A stretch of 64,000 bases of DNA from Kitasatospora mediocidica KCTC 9733 (GCF_000744225.1 NZ_JQLN01000005.1:496001-560000); one strand, 5' to 3'; shown: positions 52,301 to 60,642, counted from the stretch's first letter. The notes: generated from the letters alone by a model not told the origin. Numbers and translations are program-made.

Positions 52301-52543
52301 GCGGACCCGCTCGGCGAGCTCGGCGGCGGCCTTGTTGGTGAAGGTCAGGCCGAGCACCTCCGACGGCCGCACGGCGCCCGATCCGACCAGCCAGACCACC
52401 CGGGCCGCCATCACCGTGGTCTTGCCCGAGCCGGCCCCGGCGACGATCACGGCAGGCTCCAGCGGGGCGCCGATGGCTTGCATCTGCTCCCGGTTGAAGG
52501 GGATGCCGAGCAGCTCCTTGAGCTGGTCGGGGTGGCTGAGCAT
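49334..52543 (-). CDS. adnB: AdnB-like helicase-nuclease subunit
   Basis: 1069 residues. UvrD-like motor: GAGSGKT (Walker A) near residue 37, GLTFTNKAAAEL (Ia), DEYQDTSVAQ (II), VGDPCQAIYGWRGAS (III), VHKSKGLEWD (V) and GYVAFTRPRSLLL (VI). C-terminal RecB-type nuclease with YELVDWKTGH as the catalytic D-x-K. Partner of AdnA in the actinobacterial end-resection complex. ATG overlaps nothing; gap of 34 bases after adnA on the same strand. A palindromic repeat is inserted in frame at 50929-50960. Confidence 0.9.
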   Translation of the reverse strand: MLSHPDQLKELLGIPFNREQMQAIGAPLEPAVIVAGAGSGKTTVMAARVVWLVGSGAVRPSEVLGLTFTNKAAAELAERVRTALARAGVRDDAEEAVGEPEISTYHAFAGRLLKEHGLRIGIEPDVRLLADATRFQLAARVLRTARGPFPHLRDTFSTLVAEITALDAELAEHLVDPEKLRDFDTGLLDELATAKLSNADLRAVPEAAAGRQELLRLVEDYRRRKAAAGLMDFADQIAAGARLAEQRPVVGELLRDQFKVVLLDEYQDTSVAQRLMLAGLFGRHGHAVTAVGDPCQAIYGWRGASVANLDDFPRHFPQADGAPAARYALSENRRSGGHLLTFANGLAAPLRAMHEGVEALRPAPGAELDGFARVALLPTHAEEVGWLADSIAHLVRTGTAPGRIAVLCRGSAIFPDVHAALVARRVPVEVVGLGGLLQLPEVADLVAVCEVLQDPTANAALVRLLIGPRWRIGPRDLALLGRRAAELVRTARPAEGGDPLQAAVAHVDPTEVISLSDALETFLDAAQHGGTSQPEAGGELPFSPESRVRFAHLAREIRELRRMLSEPLMDVLHRVLTVTNLEVELSASPLALAARRRETLHAFLDVAAGFADLDGDPGLVAFLAFLRAAQDYDRGLDSSLPGGEDTVKVLTVHKSKGLEWDVVAVPGLVSGAFPSNRSRERWTSRRHVLPHALRGDGATLPAVPAWTAKGMTAFRDGLKDQTATEELRLGYVAFTRPRSLLLASGHWWGPSQKTPRGPSDFLDGLRVHAGRPGCGEVEHWAEPPLEGTENPALDQSVETAWPLPLDPAAQLARRRVAEVVGRRLAGRPAPEPERLAPEEQRQVASWDRDLSALLGELERSRRTVRDVPLPASLSASQLMRLAADPDGFAHELARPLPRPPQPAARRGTRFHAWIQAQFAPLPLLEADALPGVDEDGIEDEHDLEQLKEAFLRGPYATRTPYRVEAPVQLLLAGRVVRGRIDAVYRERDDDGGSPGLPRYELVDWKTGHEESADPLQLAIYRVGWAEQQRLPLEQVTAAFCYIRSGRIERPVRLPDRKELETLLIGNSDY
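50929..50960. repeat. Intragenic palindromic repeat, copy B (in adnB)
   Basis: CTCCCCCAGCCTCCGGCTGG then GAGGTGCCCCCA. In adnB it encodes GGTSQPEAGGE, in frame, in a loop between motor motifs. Confidence 0.65.
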
Positions 52544-52577
52544 GAGGAAAAGGTAACCGGCGGGTGTGTCAGACCCC

Positions 52578-55500
52578 CTAATCGACCAGCTGGCGCCCGT
52601 CGCGCTGGGCGGAGCAGCTGCGGCGGAACGAGCAGCGGTCGCACCCGCTCCCGGTGGTCGGCACGAAGCGCTCGGCGAGGACCCGGCCGGCCGCGTCGGC
52701 TAGCAGGTTCTCGATCCACGGCTCACCGTCCGGCGGCCCCTGCTGCTGCACCTTGGGGGCGGCCGGGTCGCGCTTGTCGTCGATCCGCAGCTGCACCAGT
52801 TCGGCGCCGCCGAGTTCCGGACGGCGGCCCGTCAGGTCGTCCACCGCACCCTCGCGGACCGCGAGCTGGTAGACGGCCAGCTGCCGGTGCTCGGGCAGCG
52901 ACTTGTCGGTGGGGGGCTGCTTGCCGGTCTTGAAGTCGACCACGTAGGCCCGGCCCGCGGCGTCCTGCTCGACCCGGTCCATCACACCGCGGATCCGCAC
53001 CGAGACCTCGCCGACCGGCAGGATCAGGTCGAACGGGTGCTCGGTCGCCAGCGTGCCGCGGCCGCGCTCCAGCACGTGCCAGTGCAGGAAGCGCTCCAGC
53101 GCGGCGCGGGCCTGCGCCTTCTCCTGGTCCGCCTTCCACGGCGCGTCGAAGGCCAGCGCGTCCCAGACGGTGTCCAGCCGCTCCATCAGGACCGCCAGGT
53201 CGGCCGGGGTGCGGCCGGAGCCGACCTCGTCGGCCAGCGCGTGCACGACGTTGCCGAAGCCCTGGGCGCCCGAGGTCGCCGTCTGGGCCTTGACCTCCTT
53301 GGCCAGGAACCACTCCAGCGCGCACGAGTCGAGCTGCTCCAGGCCGCTGCCGGAGAGCTGGACGGGCTGGTCGGGCTCGCGCAGCGGGACGGGGTTGCCG
53401 GTCGGGTCGGCCATCCCCCACCAGCGGGCCGGGTGGGCGGCGGGGACCAGCGGCACGCCGTCCTCGTCGGTGGCGGCGGCGAGCTGCGCGAGGCGCTCGG
53501 CGGCGGTGCGGCGCAGCTCGGGCGAGCGGGCCGGGTCGACGGTGACCGCGCGCAGCTCGGCGATCAGCGCGGGGATCGCCAGCGGGCGGCGCGGGCGATG
53601 GGTGACGTCCTCGACGACGACCTGCGGGGTGCGGCGCAGCACCTTGCCGGTGCGGGGGTCCAGTTCCTCCCGGTAGAGCTCGCGCAGGAACCGGGAGGGC
53701 TCGTCACCGTCCTCGGCCGGGGCCTTGACCGCGGTGACGATCAGGCGCTCCTTGGCCCGGGTGACGGCGACGTAGAAGAGCCGGCGCTCCTCGGCCAGCA
53801 GGGCGCCGGGGCTGAGCGGTTCGGCCAGGCCGTCGCGTCCGATCCGGTCGGCCTCCAGCAGCGAGCCGCGGCGGCGCAGGTCCGGCCAGAGCCCCTCCTG
53901 GACGCCGGCCACCACCACCAGCCGCCATTCCAGGCCCTTGGAGCGGTGGGCGGTCATCAGCCGGACGGCCTCGGGACGGGCGGTGCGGACGGTGAGCGTG
54001 TCGGCGGCGATGTCCTGCGCCTCCAGCTCGGCGAGGAGGTCGAGGGCGCCGCGGTGGCCGGTGATCTGCTCCTCGGCGCGGGCGGCGGTCTCGAAGAGCG
54101 CGCACAGCGCGTCCAGGTCGCGGTCGGCGTTGCGCCCGGCGGTGCCGGAGCGCAGGGCGGAGCGTTCCAGGCGTTCGCGCCAGCGCGGACTGCCGTCCCA
54201 GAGCAGCCAGAGCGCCTCCTCGGCGGTGCCGCCGCCGATCAGGTGCTCGCGGACCTTGCGGAGCAGGAAGCCCAGGTCGCGGGCCCGGCGGGCGTAGCCC
54301 GGGTCCATCGCCACCAGGCGTCCGGGTTCGGCGAGCGCCTCGCGCACCAGCTCGTCGGCCGAGCGGACCACCTCGGCCCCCGCGGCCCGTTCCTCCTCGC
54401 GCAGCGCGCGACCCAGCCGCCGCAGGTCGGAGCCGTCCAACCCGCCGAGCGGGCCGGTCAGCAGGGTGTGCGCGACATCGGCGGTCAGGGGGTCGGCGGC
54501 GTACGGGCGGCCACCTGCCGGGGCCTCCTCGGTCTCGGACGTCGAGGAGGCCGACTTCTCGTACGCGGCGCCCTGGGCGCAGACCCGCAGCGCGAGCAGC
54601 AGCGGGACCACGGCCGGCTCCTCGCGCAGCGGCAGGTCGTCGCCGTCGATCTCCAGCGGCACGCCGGCCGCGCTCAGCGCGCGCCGCACGCCGGGTATCG
54701 CCCGGGCGCCCGCCCGGACCAGCACCGCCATCTCGCCCCACGGGACGCCGTCCTCCAGGTGCGCCCGGCGCAGCAGGTCGGCGATGCTCTCCAGCTCGGT
54801 GCCGGGCGTGGGGTAGCTGTAGACCTCGACCCGGCCGCCGCCCTCGCGGGCCGTCAGCAGCGCGCGGTGCTGCGCCAGCTTGTCCGAGGGCAGGCGGCTC
54901 ATCGGCATCCGGCGGGCCAGCTCGCGGGAGGCGGCCAGCAGGACCGGCGCCGAGCGGCGCGACACCCGCAGCACCTTCACCTCGGCCGGCCGGCCGTCCG
55001 CCTGCCGGAACTGGTCGGGGAAGTCCAGGATCCCGTTGATGTCGGCGCCGCGGAAGGCGTAGATCGACTGGTCCGGGTCACCGACCGCCACCAGGTCGCG
55101 GCCGCCCCCGGCCAGCTGGTGCAGCAGCCGGACCTGGGCCGGGTCGGTGTCCTGGTACTCGTCCACGAACACCACGTCGTAGCGGCCGCGCAGATCCACT
55201 TCGGGACGCTCTGCCAGCAGCACCGCCCGGTGCACCAGCTCGGCGTAGTCGAGGACGCCGCGCAGGTCCAGCACGTCCAGGTAGTCGGCCAGGAAGTGTG
55301 CCGCGGCGGCCCAGTCCGGCCGCTGCACGCCGGCCGCGAAACGGGCCAGCTCCGCCTCCCCCAGTCCGAGCTCACGGCTGCGCGCGAGCACCGCGCGGAC
55401 CTCGTCGGCGAAGCCGCGGGTGGTCAGGCAGGCCCGCAGGTCCAGCGGCCAGCTGATCCTCCCCCGGCCTTCGGCCGGGGGGACCCCCTTGCCCCCGCTC

Positions 55501-55922
55501 GCGGCGTCCTCGGCGTCACCCGCCAGCAGCTCACGGACCATCACGTCCTGTTCGGGACCGGAGAGCAGCCGCAGCGGCTCCGCGTACTGCTCCGGATCCT
55601 GGTGCGCGCGCAGCAGGGCGTAGCAGAAGGAGTGGAAGGTCGTGGTCTGCGGAGCGCTGCCCAGTCGCACGGCCATCCGGTCGCGCAGCTCCATCGCGGC
55701 CTTGCGGCTGAAGGTCAGCACCAGGATCCGCTCCGGGTCGGTGCCCCGCTCGATCCGCCGCGCGACCGACTCCACCAGCGTGGTGGTCTTGCCCGTGCCG
55801 GGCCCGGCCAGCACCAGCAGCGGCCCGCCCACGTGCTCGGCCACCGCCTGCTGGTAGGGGTCCAGCACGGGCGGGGCGGGCGGCGTGAGCGGGCTGCGCA
55901 CCAAACGGTAGGGAGAGGTCAC
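52578..55922 (-). CDS. adnA: AdnA-like helicase-nuclease subunit with Fe-S cysteines
   Basis: 1114 residues from the GTG at 55922 (AGGA 5 bases upstream); the frame is open above this. Motor: GPGTGKTT near residue 42, LTFSRKAAMELRDR, FVDEYQDTDPAQ, VGDPDQSIYAFRGAD, TAHRSKGLEW and FYVAVTRAKERLI. C-terminal nuclease with YVVDFKTGKQ and four Cys (LDSCALEW upstream and CDRCSFRRSC near the end) typical of an Fe-S cluster that ties the nuclease domain together. First gene of the adnA-adnB pair. It contains a palindromic repeat in frame at 55459-55490, and another copy lies across its ribosome site. Confidence 0.9.
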   Translation of the reverse strand: MTSPYRLVRSPLTPPAPPVLDPYQQAVAEHVGGPLLVLAGPGTGKTTTLVESVARRIERGTDPERILVLTFSRKAAMELRDRMAVRLGSAPQTTTFHSFCYALLRAHQDPEQYAEPLRLLSGPEQDVMVRELLAGDAEDAASGGKGVPPAEGRGRISWPLDLRACLTTRGFADEVRAVLARSRELGLGEAELARFAAGVQRPDWAAAAHFLADYLDVLDLRGVLDYAELVHRAVLLAERPEVDLRGRYDVVFVDEYQDTDPAQVRLLHQLAGGGRDLVAVGDPDQSIYAFRGADINGILDFPDQFRQADGRPAEVKVLRVSRRSAPVLLAASRELARRMPMSRLPSDKLAQHRALLTAREGGGRVEVYSYPTPGTELESIADLLRRAHLEDGVPWGEMAVLVRAGARAIPGVRRALSAAGVPLEIDGDDLPLREEPAVVPLLLALRVCAQGAAYEKSASSTSETEEAPAGGRPYAADPLTADVAHTLLTGPLGGLDGSDLRRLGRALREEERAAGAEVVRSADELVREALAEPGRLVAMDPGYARRARDLGFLLRKVREHLIGGGTAEEALWLLWDGSPRWRERLERSALRSGTAGRNADRDLDALCALFETAARAEEQITGHRGALDLLAELEAQDIAADTLTVRTARPEAVRLMTAHRSKGLEWRLVVVAGVQEGLWPDLRRRGSLLEADRIGRDGLAEPLSPGALLAEERRLFYVAVTRAKERLIVTAVKAPAEDGDEPSRFLRELYREELDPRTGKVLRRTPQVVVEDVTHRPRRPLAIPALIAELRAVTVDPARSPELRRTAAERLAQLAAATDEDGVPLVPAAHPARWWGMADPTGNPVPLREPDQPVQLSGSGLEQLDSCALEWFLAKEVKAQTATSGAQGFGNVVHALADEVGSGRTPADLAVLMERLDTVWDALAFDAPWKADQEKAQARAALERFLHWHVLERGRGTLATEHPFDLILPVGEVSVRIRGVMDRVEQDAAGRAYVVDFKTGKQPPTDKSLPEHRQLAVYQLAVREGAVDDLTGRRPELGGAELVQLRIDDKRDPAAPKVQQQGPPDGEPWIENLLADAAGRVLAERFVPTTGSGCDRCSFRRSCSAQRDGRQLVD
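55459..55490. repeat. Intragenic palindromic repeat, copy C (in adnA)
   Basis: CTCCCCCGGCCTTCGGCCGG then GGGGACCCCCTT. In adnA it encodes KGVPPAEGRGRI in frame, replacing what is probably a surface loop. Confidence 0.65.
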
Positions 55923-55940
55923 GGTGGTCCTGGGGGAGGA

Positions 55941-55972
55941 GGGGCACCTCCCGGCCGAAGGCTGGGGAGGAA
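55941..55972. repeat. Palindromic repeat, copy D (adnA 5' region, inverted)
   Basis: Reverse-strand copy of the same family (CCTCCCCAGCCTTCGGCCGG then GAGGTGCCCC on minus), just upstream of the adnA GTG. It could form a hairpin in the adnA leader. Confidence 0.6.
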
Positions 55973-56076
55973 CCACCGAGCCTACGAGACGCGAGGGCGT
56001 GCGCCGGAACAGATGCGACCGGTCACACGAATGAGTGCGCCCCGAGCTGCGCAGGATTCGGACTGTGTCCGAGCAA

Positions 56077-56460
56077 CTACTTTTGGCGCCCGTCCCAGCG
56101 GGCCTGCTTCATATCGAGCCGCGGCAGGCTCTCGGCCGCCCGCGAGCCCCGGGCCGGTCCCCGGCCCTCCCGCAGCGGCGTACCCTCGGCCCGGTAGGCG
56201 GCCAGCGCCCGCTGCTCGTGACCCGGCAGCAGCGCCCCGTCCGCGCGCACCACGCGCCACCAGGCCACCGCGCCGCCGTACAGTGCCAGCACCCGCCCGA
56301 CCTGGCGGGGGCCGCCCTGTTCCAGGTACTCGGCCACGTCGCCGTAGGTCATCACCCGGCCCGGCGGGATCCGCTCGATCAGGTCGAGCACCAGCTCGGC
56401 GAAGGGGGGCAGGTCACCGCCCGGGTCACGGTCCTCGCTGATCGATGTCACCCCCGGCAT
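56077..56460 (-). CDS. Alkyltransferase-like (MGMT-fold) protein lacking the active cysteine
   Basis: About 127 residues from the ATG at 56460 (a GTG at 56451 is also possible). The MGMT winged helix IPPGRVMTYGDVAEYL and the RPQVGRVLALYGG region (here RQVGRVLALYG) are present. The PCHRV motif is replaced by A-W-W-R-V, so the acceptor Cys is Trp. Such ATL proteins bind alkylated guanine and hand it to nucleotide excision repair instead of reversing it. Neighbours adnAB and uvrD2 fit a repair context. Divergent from the flippase fusion gene. Confidence 0.85.
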   Translation of the reverse strand: MPGVTSISEDRDPGGDLPPFAELVLDLIERIPPGRVMTYGDVAEYLEQGGPRQVGRVLALYGGAVAWWRVVRADGALLPGHEQRALAAYRAEGTPLREGRGPARGSRAAESLPRLDMKQARWDGRQK

Positions 56461-56595
56461 TCTTCCGCATCCGGACGAGCGCCGGATCCCGTGCGGACGG
56501 ATTCGCCGCGCCCAGTACGGCCCCTGTCCAGCGGCGGGCGATACGGCATGCCACCATCTTCGAGGCGGTGAGTGGTGATACGAGGACAAGACCAG

Positions 56596-59238
56596 ATGAC
56601 CGGGATGGCTGACGTGGACGTGGACGAGGGCTCAGAGGAGCCCACCGCCGCACTACCCGTCGCCGGCGAACCGAAGGTCTCCCTGGTGAAGGAGGCCCGG
56701 CCGGCCGCGCCCCGGCCGACCGTGCCCGAACCGAGCCCCCCGCGCTGGGAGCCCGAACCCGAGGGCGACGACCTCGCCGTCGACGAGCCGCTGCTCGCGG
56801 CGCGCGCGCACCGCCCGTCGGACCTGATCCGCCTGCTGGCCGGCCTGCTCGGCATCATCGCGCTGTTCGTCCTCGCGGGGATCGCCAAATCGACCACCAG
56901 CGGCATCGCCTCCGACATCGACGTCAACATCCGGCACATCCCGTCCTGGCTCAGCACCGTCGGAAGCCTGGTCTCCAGCATCGCCGTGCTGGCCGTGCCG
57001 GTGGCCTTCGCGGTCGAGCGGCTGATCAAGCGCGACGGGCTGCGGGTCGCCGACGGCGTCCTCGCCTCGGTGCTGGCCTACGGCGTCTCGCTGGCCATCG
57101 ACTGGTGGGTGGCGGAGGGCGCCTCGAACGCCATCAGAAGCGCGCTGACCCGGCTCCCGGACAGCGGCAACGGCTCGCTGACCGACCCCGTGCACGGCTA
57201 TCTCGCGCCGGTGATCGCCTATATGACGGCGGTCGGCATGGTCAGCAGACCCCGCTGGCGGGTGGCCCTGTGGATAGTGGTCGTGCTCAGCGGCGCCACC
57301 GAGCTGATCAGCGGCTACACCACCCCGCTCTCGCTCCTGCTCACCGTGCTGATCGGCTGGTCGGTGGCGTACGGGACGCTCTACGCGATCGGCTCGCCCA
57401 ACATCCGCCCGACCGGCCAGCACCTGATGCTCGGCCTGCGCAAGGTCGGCTTCGCGCCCAGCGGCGCCCACCGCGCCCCCGACGCCCCCGGCGGCACCCG
57501 GCGGTACTACGTCAACCAGAACGGCGGCCCGACCCTCGACGTCCACATCATCGACCGCGAGCAGCAGGCCTCCGGCTTCTTCTACCGGGTCTGGCGCCGA
57601 CTGCTGCTGCGCTCGGTGGCGGTCCGGCGCAGCCCGCAGTCGCTGCGCCAGGCGCTGGAGCAGGAGGCCCTGATCGCGTACGCGGCGGCGGCGGCCGGCG
57701 CGCACGCCCCGCAGCTGGTGGCCACCTCCGAGCTGGGCCCGGACGCGGCCGTCCTGGTCTACGAGAAGGTCGAGGGCCGTACCCTCGACGAGCTGCCGAC
57801 CGAGGAGATCACCGACGAGGTGATGGCCTCCTTCTGGCAGTCGGTGGCCGTCCTGCACCAGCGCCGGATCGCGCACCGCCGGCTGACCGGCGAGTCGCTG
57901 CTGGCGGTGGACGAGAAGACCGGCGCGCTGGTGAACCTCTCCGGCGGCGACATCGCGGCCGGCGATCTGACCCTGCGGATCGACGCCGCCCAGCTGCTGA
58001 CCACCTTCGCGCTGCGGATCGGCCCGGAACGGGCGGTGGCCACCGCCAACCGGGTGCTGGGCCCGGACCGGGTGGCCGCGGCGCTGCCGCTGCTGCAGCC
58101 GGTCGGCATGAGCCGGCAGACCCGGGCGGACCTGGCCAAGCTGACCAAGGAGCGCAAGGCCGCCGCCCAGGCGCTGGCGCTGGAGCAGGTGGCGGCCGGG
58201 GAGCGCACCCAGGAGGAGGCCGAGGAGGACATCGCCGCGGCCGGCGAGGACCTGCTCAGCCGGATCCGCGCGCAGATCCTGGAGATCGTGCCGGAGGCGC
58301 CTTTGGCGCCGGCCAAGCTGGAACGGCTGAAGCCCAAGAGCCTGATCATGGTGATCGCGCTGGCCTTCGCCGCCTACCTCGCGGTGACCACCATCCAGCC
58401 CGGCCAGCTCAAGCTCTCCCAGATGAACTGGGCCTGGGCCTCGGTCGCGCTGGCCGCCGCCGCGGCGAGCTACGGCGCGGCGGCGATGAGCCTGACCGGG
58501 TTCGTGCCCGAGAAGCTGCCGTTCGGCCGGACGGTCGCCGCCCAGCTGGCCGGCTCCTTCGTGAAGCTGGTGGCGCCCGCCGCGATCGGCGGCATCGCGC
58601 TGAACACCCGCTACCTGCAGAAGTCCGGCATCCGGCCCGGCCAGGCGGTGGCCAGTGTGGGCGCGTCGCAGCTGGCCGGCCTGGGCGGACACCTGCTGCT
58701 GCTCTTCGGCTTCGGCCTGATCACCGGCAGCCAGGCCAACGGCGACCTCGGCAGCCAGCGTGCGGTGATCATCGGCGTCCTGACGGCCGCCGTGCTGGCG
58801 CTGGTGATCGCCGCGGTCGCCCCGCTGCGCCGGTTCGTGATCACCCGGGTCCGCTCGCTCTTCTTCGGCGTCGTGCCCCGGATGCTCGACCTGATGCAGA
58901 CGCCCAGCAAGCTGGTCACCGGCTTCGGCGGCATCCTGCTGCTGACGCTGGCCTTCACCGCCTGCCTGGACGCCTCGGTCCGGGCCTTCGGCGGGTCGAT
59001 GAGCTACGCGACCGTCGCGGTGATCTTCCTGACGGCGAACGCGGCCGGTTCGGCCGTGCCGACCCCGGGCGGGATCGGGCCGGTCGAGATCGCCCTGATC
59101 GTCGCCCTCGGCGCGGGCGGGCTGCCGGCGGCCACCGCGACGTCGGCGGTCTTCCTCTACCGGGCGCTGACCTTCTGGCTGCCGGTACTGCCCGGCTGGA
59201 TCGCCTACACCTTCCTGCAGCGCAAGGGCGCGATGTAG
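56596..59238 (+). CDS. Membrane protein: kinase-like domain fused to an LPG-synthase-type flippase domain
   Basis: 880 residues from the ATG at 56596 (GAGGA upstream). Order: acidic/Pro-rich cytoplasmic N-terminus (1-80), a first membrane block of about six segments (80-245), a soluble kinase-like domain (about 280-500; LVYEKVEGRTLDELP as hinge, IAHRRLTGESLL in place of the catalytic loop), a charged helical stretch (520-570), and a C-terminal UPF0104/MprF-like membrane block of seven or eight segments with FVKLVAPAAIGGIALNTRYL and PTPGGIGPVEIALIVALGAGG. The catalytic Asp and DFG positions look substituted, so the kinase part may be a pseudokinase. Role in lipid-linked transport is inferred. 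Confidence 0.82.
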   Translation: MTGMADVDVDEGSEEPTAALPVAGEPKVSLVKEARPAAPRPTVPEPSPPRWEPEPEGDDLAVDEPLLAARAHRPSDLIRLLAGLLGIIALFVLAGIAKSTTSGIASDIDVNIRHIPSWLSTVGSLVSSIAVLAVPVAFAVERLIKRDGLRVADGVLASVLAYGVSLAIDWWVAEGASNAIRSALTRLPDSGNGSLTDPVHGYLAPVIAYMTAVGMVSRPRWRVALWIVVVLSGATELISGYTTPLSLLLTVLIGWSVAYGTLYAIGSPNIRPTGQHLMLGLRKVGFAPSGAHRAPDAPGGTRRYYVNQNGGPTLDVHIIDREQQASGFFYRVWRRLLLRSVAVRRSPQSLRQALEQEALIAYAAAAAGAHAPQLVATSELGPDAAVLVYEKVEGRTLDELPTEEITDEVMASFWQSVAVLHQRRIAHRRLTGESLLAVDEKTGALVNLSGGDIAAGDLTLRIDAAQLLTTFALRIGPERAVATANRVLGPDRVAAALPLLQPVGMSRQTRADLAKLTKERKAAAQALALEQVAAGERTQEEAEEDIAAAGEDLLSRIRAQILEIVPEAPLAPAKLERLKPKSLIMVIALAFAAYLAVTTIQPGQLKLSQMNWAWASVALAAAAASYGAAAMSLTGFVPEKLPFGRTVAAQLAGSFVKLVAPAAIGGIALNTRYLQKSGIRPGQAVASVGASQLAGLGGHLLLLFGFGLITGSQANGDLGSQRAVIIGVLTAAVLALVIAAVAPLRRFVITRVRSLFFGVVPRMLDLMQTPSKLVTGFGGILLLTLAFTACLDASVRAFGGSMSYATVAVIFLTANAAGSAVPTPGGIGPVEIALIVALGAGGLPAATATSAVFLYRALTFWLPVLPGWIAYTFLQRKGAM

Positions 59239-59248
59239 CCCGACGCAC

Positions 59249-59298
59249 CGACGGCCGCGGGCCGGGCCCCTCCAAGGGGGCCCGGCCCGCGGCCGTCG
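59249..59298. terminator. Bidirectional terminator between the flippase fusion and moeZ
   Basis: Perfect 22-bp stem (59249-59270 with 59277-59298) and a 6-base loop, 10 bases after the flippase stop and 15 bases after the moeZ stop on the other strand. Confidence 0.92.
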
Positions 59299-59313
59299 CA
59301 GTGTCAGGACCGG

Positions 59314-60492
59314 TCAGTAGACCGGCTTGTGCGGCTCGATCTGGTTGACCCAACCGACCACGCCGCTGCCCACGTGGACGGCGTCGGAGAAGCCCGCGGC
59401 CTTCAGCACGGCCAGCACCTCGGCCGAGCGGACGCCGGTCTTGCAGTGCAGGACGATCTTGCGGTCCTGCGGCATCCGCTCCAGCGCGTCACCCATCAGG
59501 AACTCGTTCTTCGGGATGAGCGTGGCGCCGGGGATGTTGACGATCTCGTACTCGCCGGGCTCGCGGACGTCGATCAGGAAGATCTTCTCGTCGTTGTCGA
59601 GCATCTCCTTGAGCGCCCGGGGCGTGATGGTCGACCCCATGGCGGCCTCCTGGGCCTCCTCCGAGATCGCGCCGCAGAACGCCTCGTAGTCGATCAGGCC
59701 GGTGACCGTCGGGTTCTCGCCGCAGAGCGCGCAGTCGGGGTCCTTGCGGACCTTGACCTGGCGGTAGTTCATCTCCAGGGCGTCGTAGATCATCAGACGG
59801 CCCACCAGCGGCTCGCCGATGCCGGCCAGCAGCTTGATCGCCTCGGTGACCTGGATCGAGCCGATCGAGGCGCAGAGCACCCCGAGCACGCCGCCCTCGG
59901 CGCAGGAGGGGACCATGCCGGGCGGCGGGGCCTCCGGGTAGAGGCAGCGGTAGCAGGGACCGTGCTCGGCCCAGAAGACGCTGGCCTGGCCGTCGAAGCG
60001 GTAGATCGAGCCCCACACGTAGGGCTTGCCGAGCAGCACCGCGGCGTCGTTCACCAGGTACCGGGTGGCGAAGTTGTCGGTGCCGTCCACGATCAGGTCG
60101 TAGCCGGCGAAGATCTCCATGACGTTGTCGTTGTCGAGACGCTCGTCGTGGAGGATCACGTTGACGTAGGGGTTGATCTCCTGGACCGAGTCGCGCGCGG
60201 ACTCGCCCTTGGAGCGGCCGATGTCGGACTGGCCGTGGATGATCTGGCGCTGGAGGTTGGACTCGTCGACGGTGTCGAACTCCACGATGCCCAGCGTGCC
60301 CACACCGGCCGCAGCCAGGTACATCAGCGCCGGGGACCCGAGGCCACCGGCGCCGACACAGAGCACCTTGGCGTTCTTCAGCCGCTTCTGCCCGGCCATC
60401 CCGACATCCGGGATGATCAGGTGGCGGGAGTACCGGCGGACCTCGTCGACGGTGAGCTCGGCAGCCGGCTCGACCAGGGGTGGCAGCGACAC
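59314..60492 (-). CDS. moeZ: MoeZ/MoeB-type sulfurylase with rhodanese domain
   Basis: 392 residues. Adenylyltransferase domain (E1-like): RYSRHLIIPDVGMAGQKRL, VGAGGLGSPALMYLAAAGVG, NLQRQ, VDGTDNFATRYLVND, zinc cysteines CYRC and CALC. The C-terminal rhodanese domain has the persulfide loop CKTGVRS. It adenylates and sulfurylates small sulfur carriers (MoaD-, CysO- or ThiS-type) for moco, cysteine and related synthesis. A SigR-type promoter precedes it, as reported for the S. coelicolor homolog from memory. Convergent with the flippase fusion gene. Confidence 0.94.
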   Translation of the reverse strand: MSLPPLVEPAAELTVDEVRRYSRHLIIPDVGMAGQKRLKNAKVLCVGAGGLGSPALMYLAAAGVGTLGIVEFDTVDESNLQRQIIHGQSDIGRSKGESARDSVQEINPYVNVILHDERLDNDNVMEIFAGYDLIVDGTDNFATRYLVNDAAVLLGKPYVWGSIYRFDGQASVFWAEHGPCYRCLYPEAPPPGMVPSCAEGGVLGVLCASIGSIQVTEAIKLLAGIGEPLVGRLMIYDALEMNYRQVKVRKDPDCALCGENPTVTGLIDYEAFCGAISEEAQEAAMGSTITPRALKEMLDNDEKIFLIDVREPGEYEIVNIPGATLIPKNEFLMGDALERMPQDRKIVLHCKTGVRSAEVLAVLKAAGFSDAVHVGSGVVGWVNQIEPHKPVY

Positions 60493-60534
60493 GGGGACTC
60501 CGATGGTCGTCAGTTCGGTAGTGACTACTACGCC

Positions 60535-60561
60535 AACAGTGTCACGCGCTCCCGCTATTCC
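60535..60561 (-). promoter_or_regulatory. SigR-dependent promoter of moeZ
   Basis: On the minus strand GGAAT (60561-60557), 19 bases, GTT (60537-60535), within the accepted GGAAT-N18/19-GTT range. It lies about 45 bases upstream of the moeZ start. Confidence 0.75.
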
Positions 60562-60642
60562 GAGACAGCAAGTCCGACAGGCGAGACGCGTCGCGCCGGA
60601 TCGTGGGACCTGGACGGCCGGTGCGGCGCCGCCGGCGGACGC

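Noticed and set aside
49721..52933. A 1070-codon plus-strand open frame, with another at 52887-56441
   Set aside because: Antisense to adnB and adnA, whose helicase and nuclease motifs are unmistakable. The plus frames have no domain and typical high-GC shadow composition.
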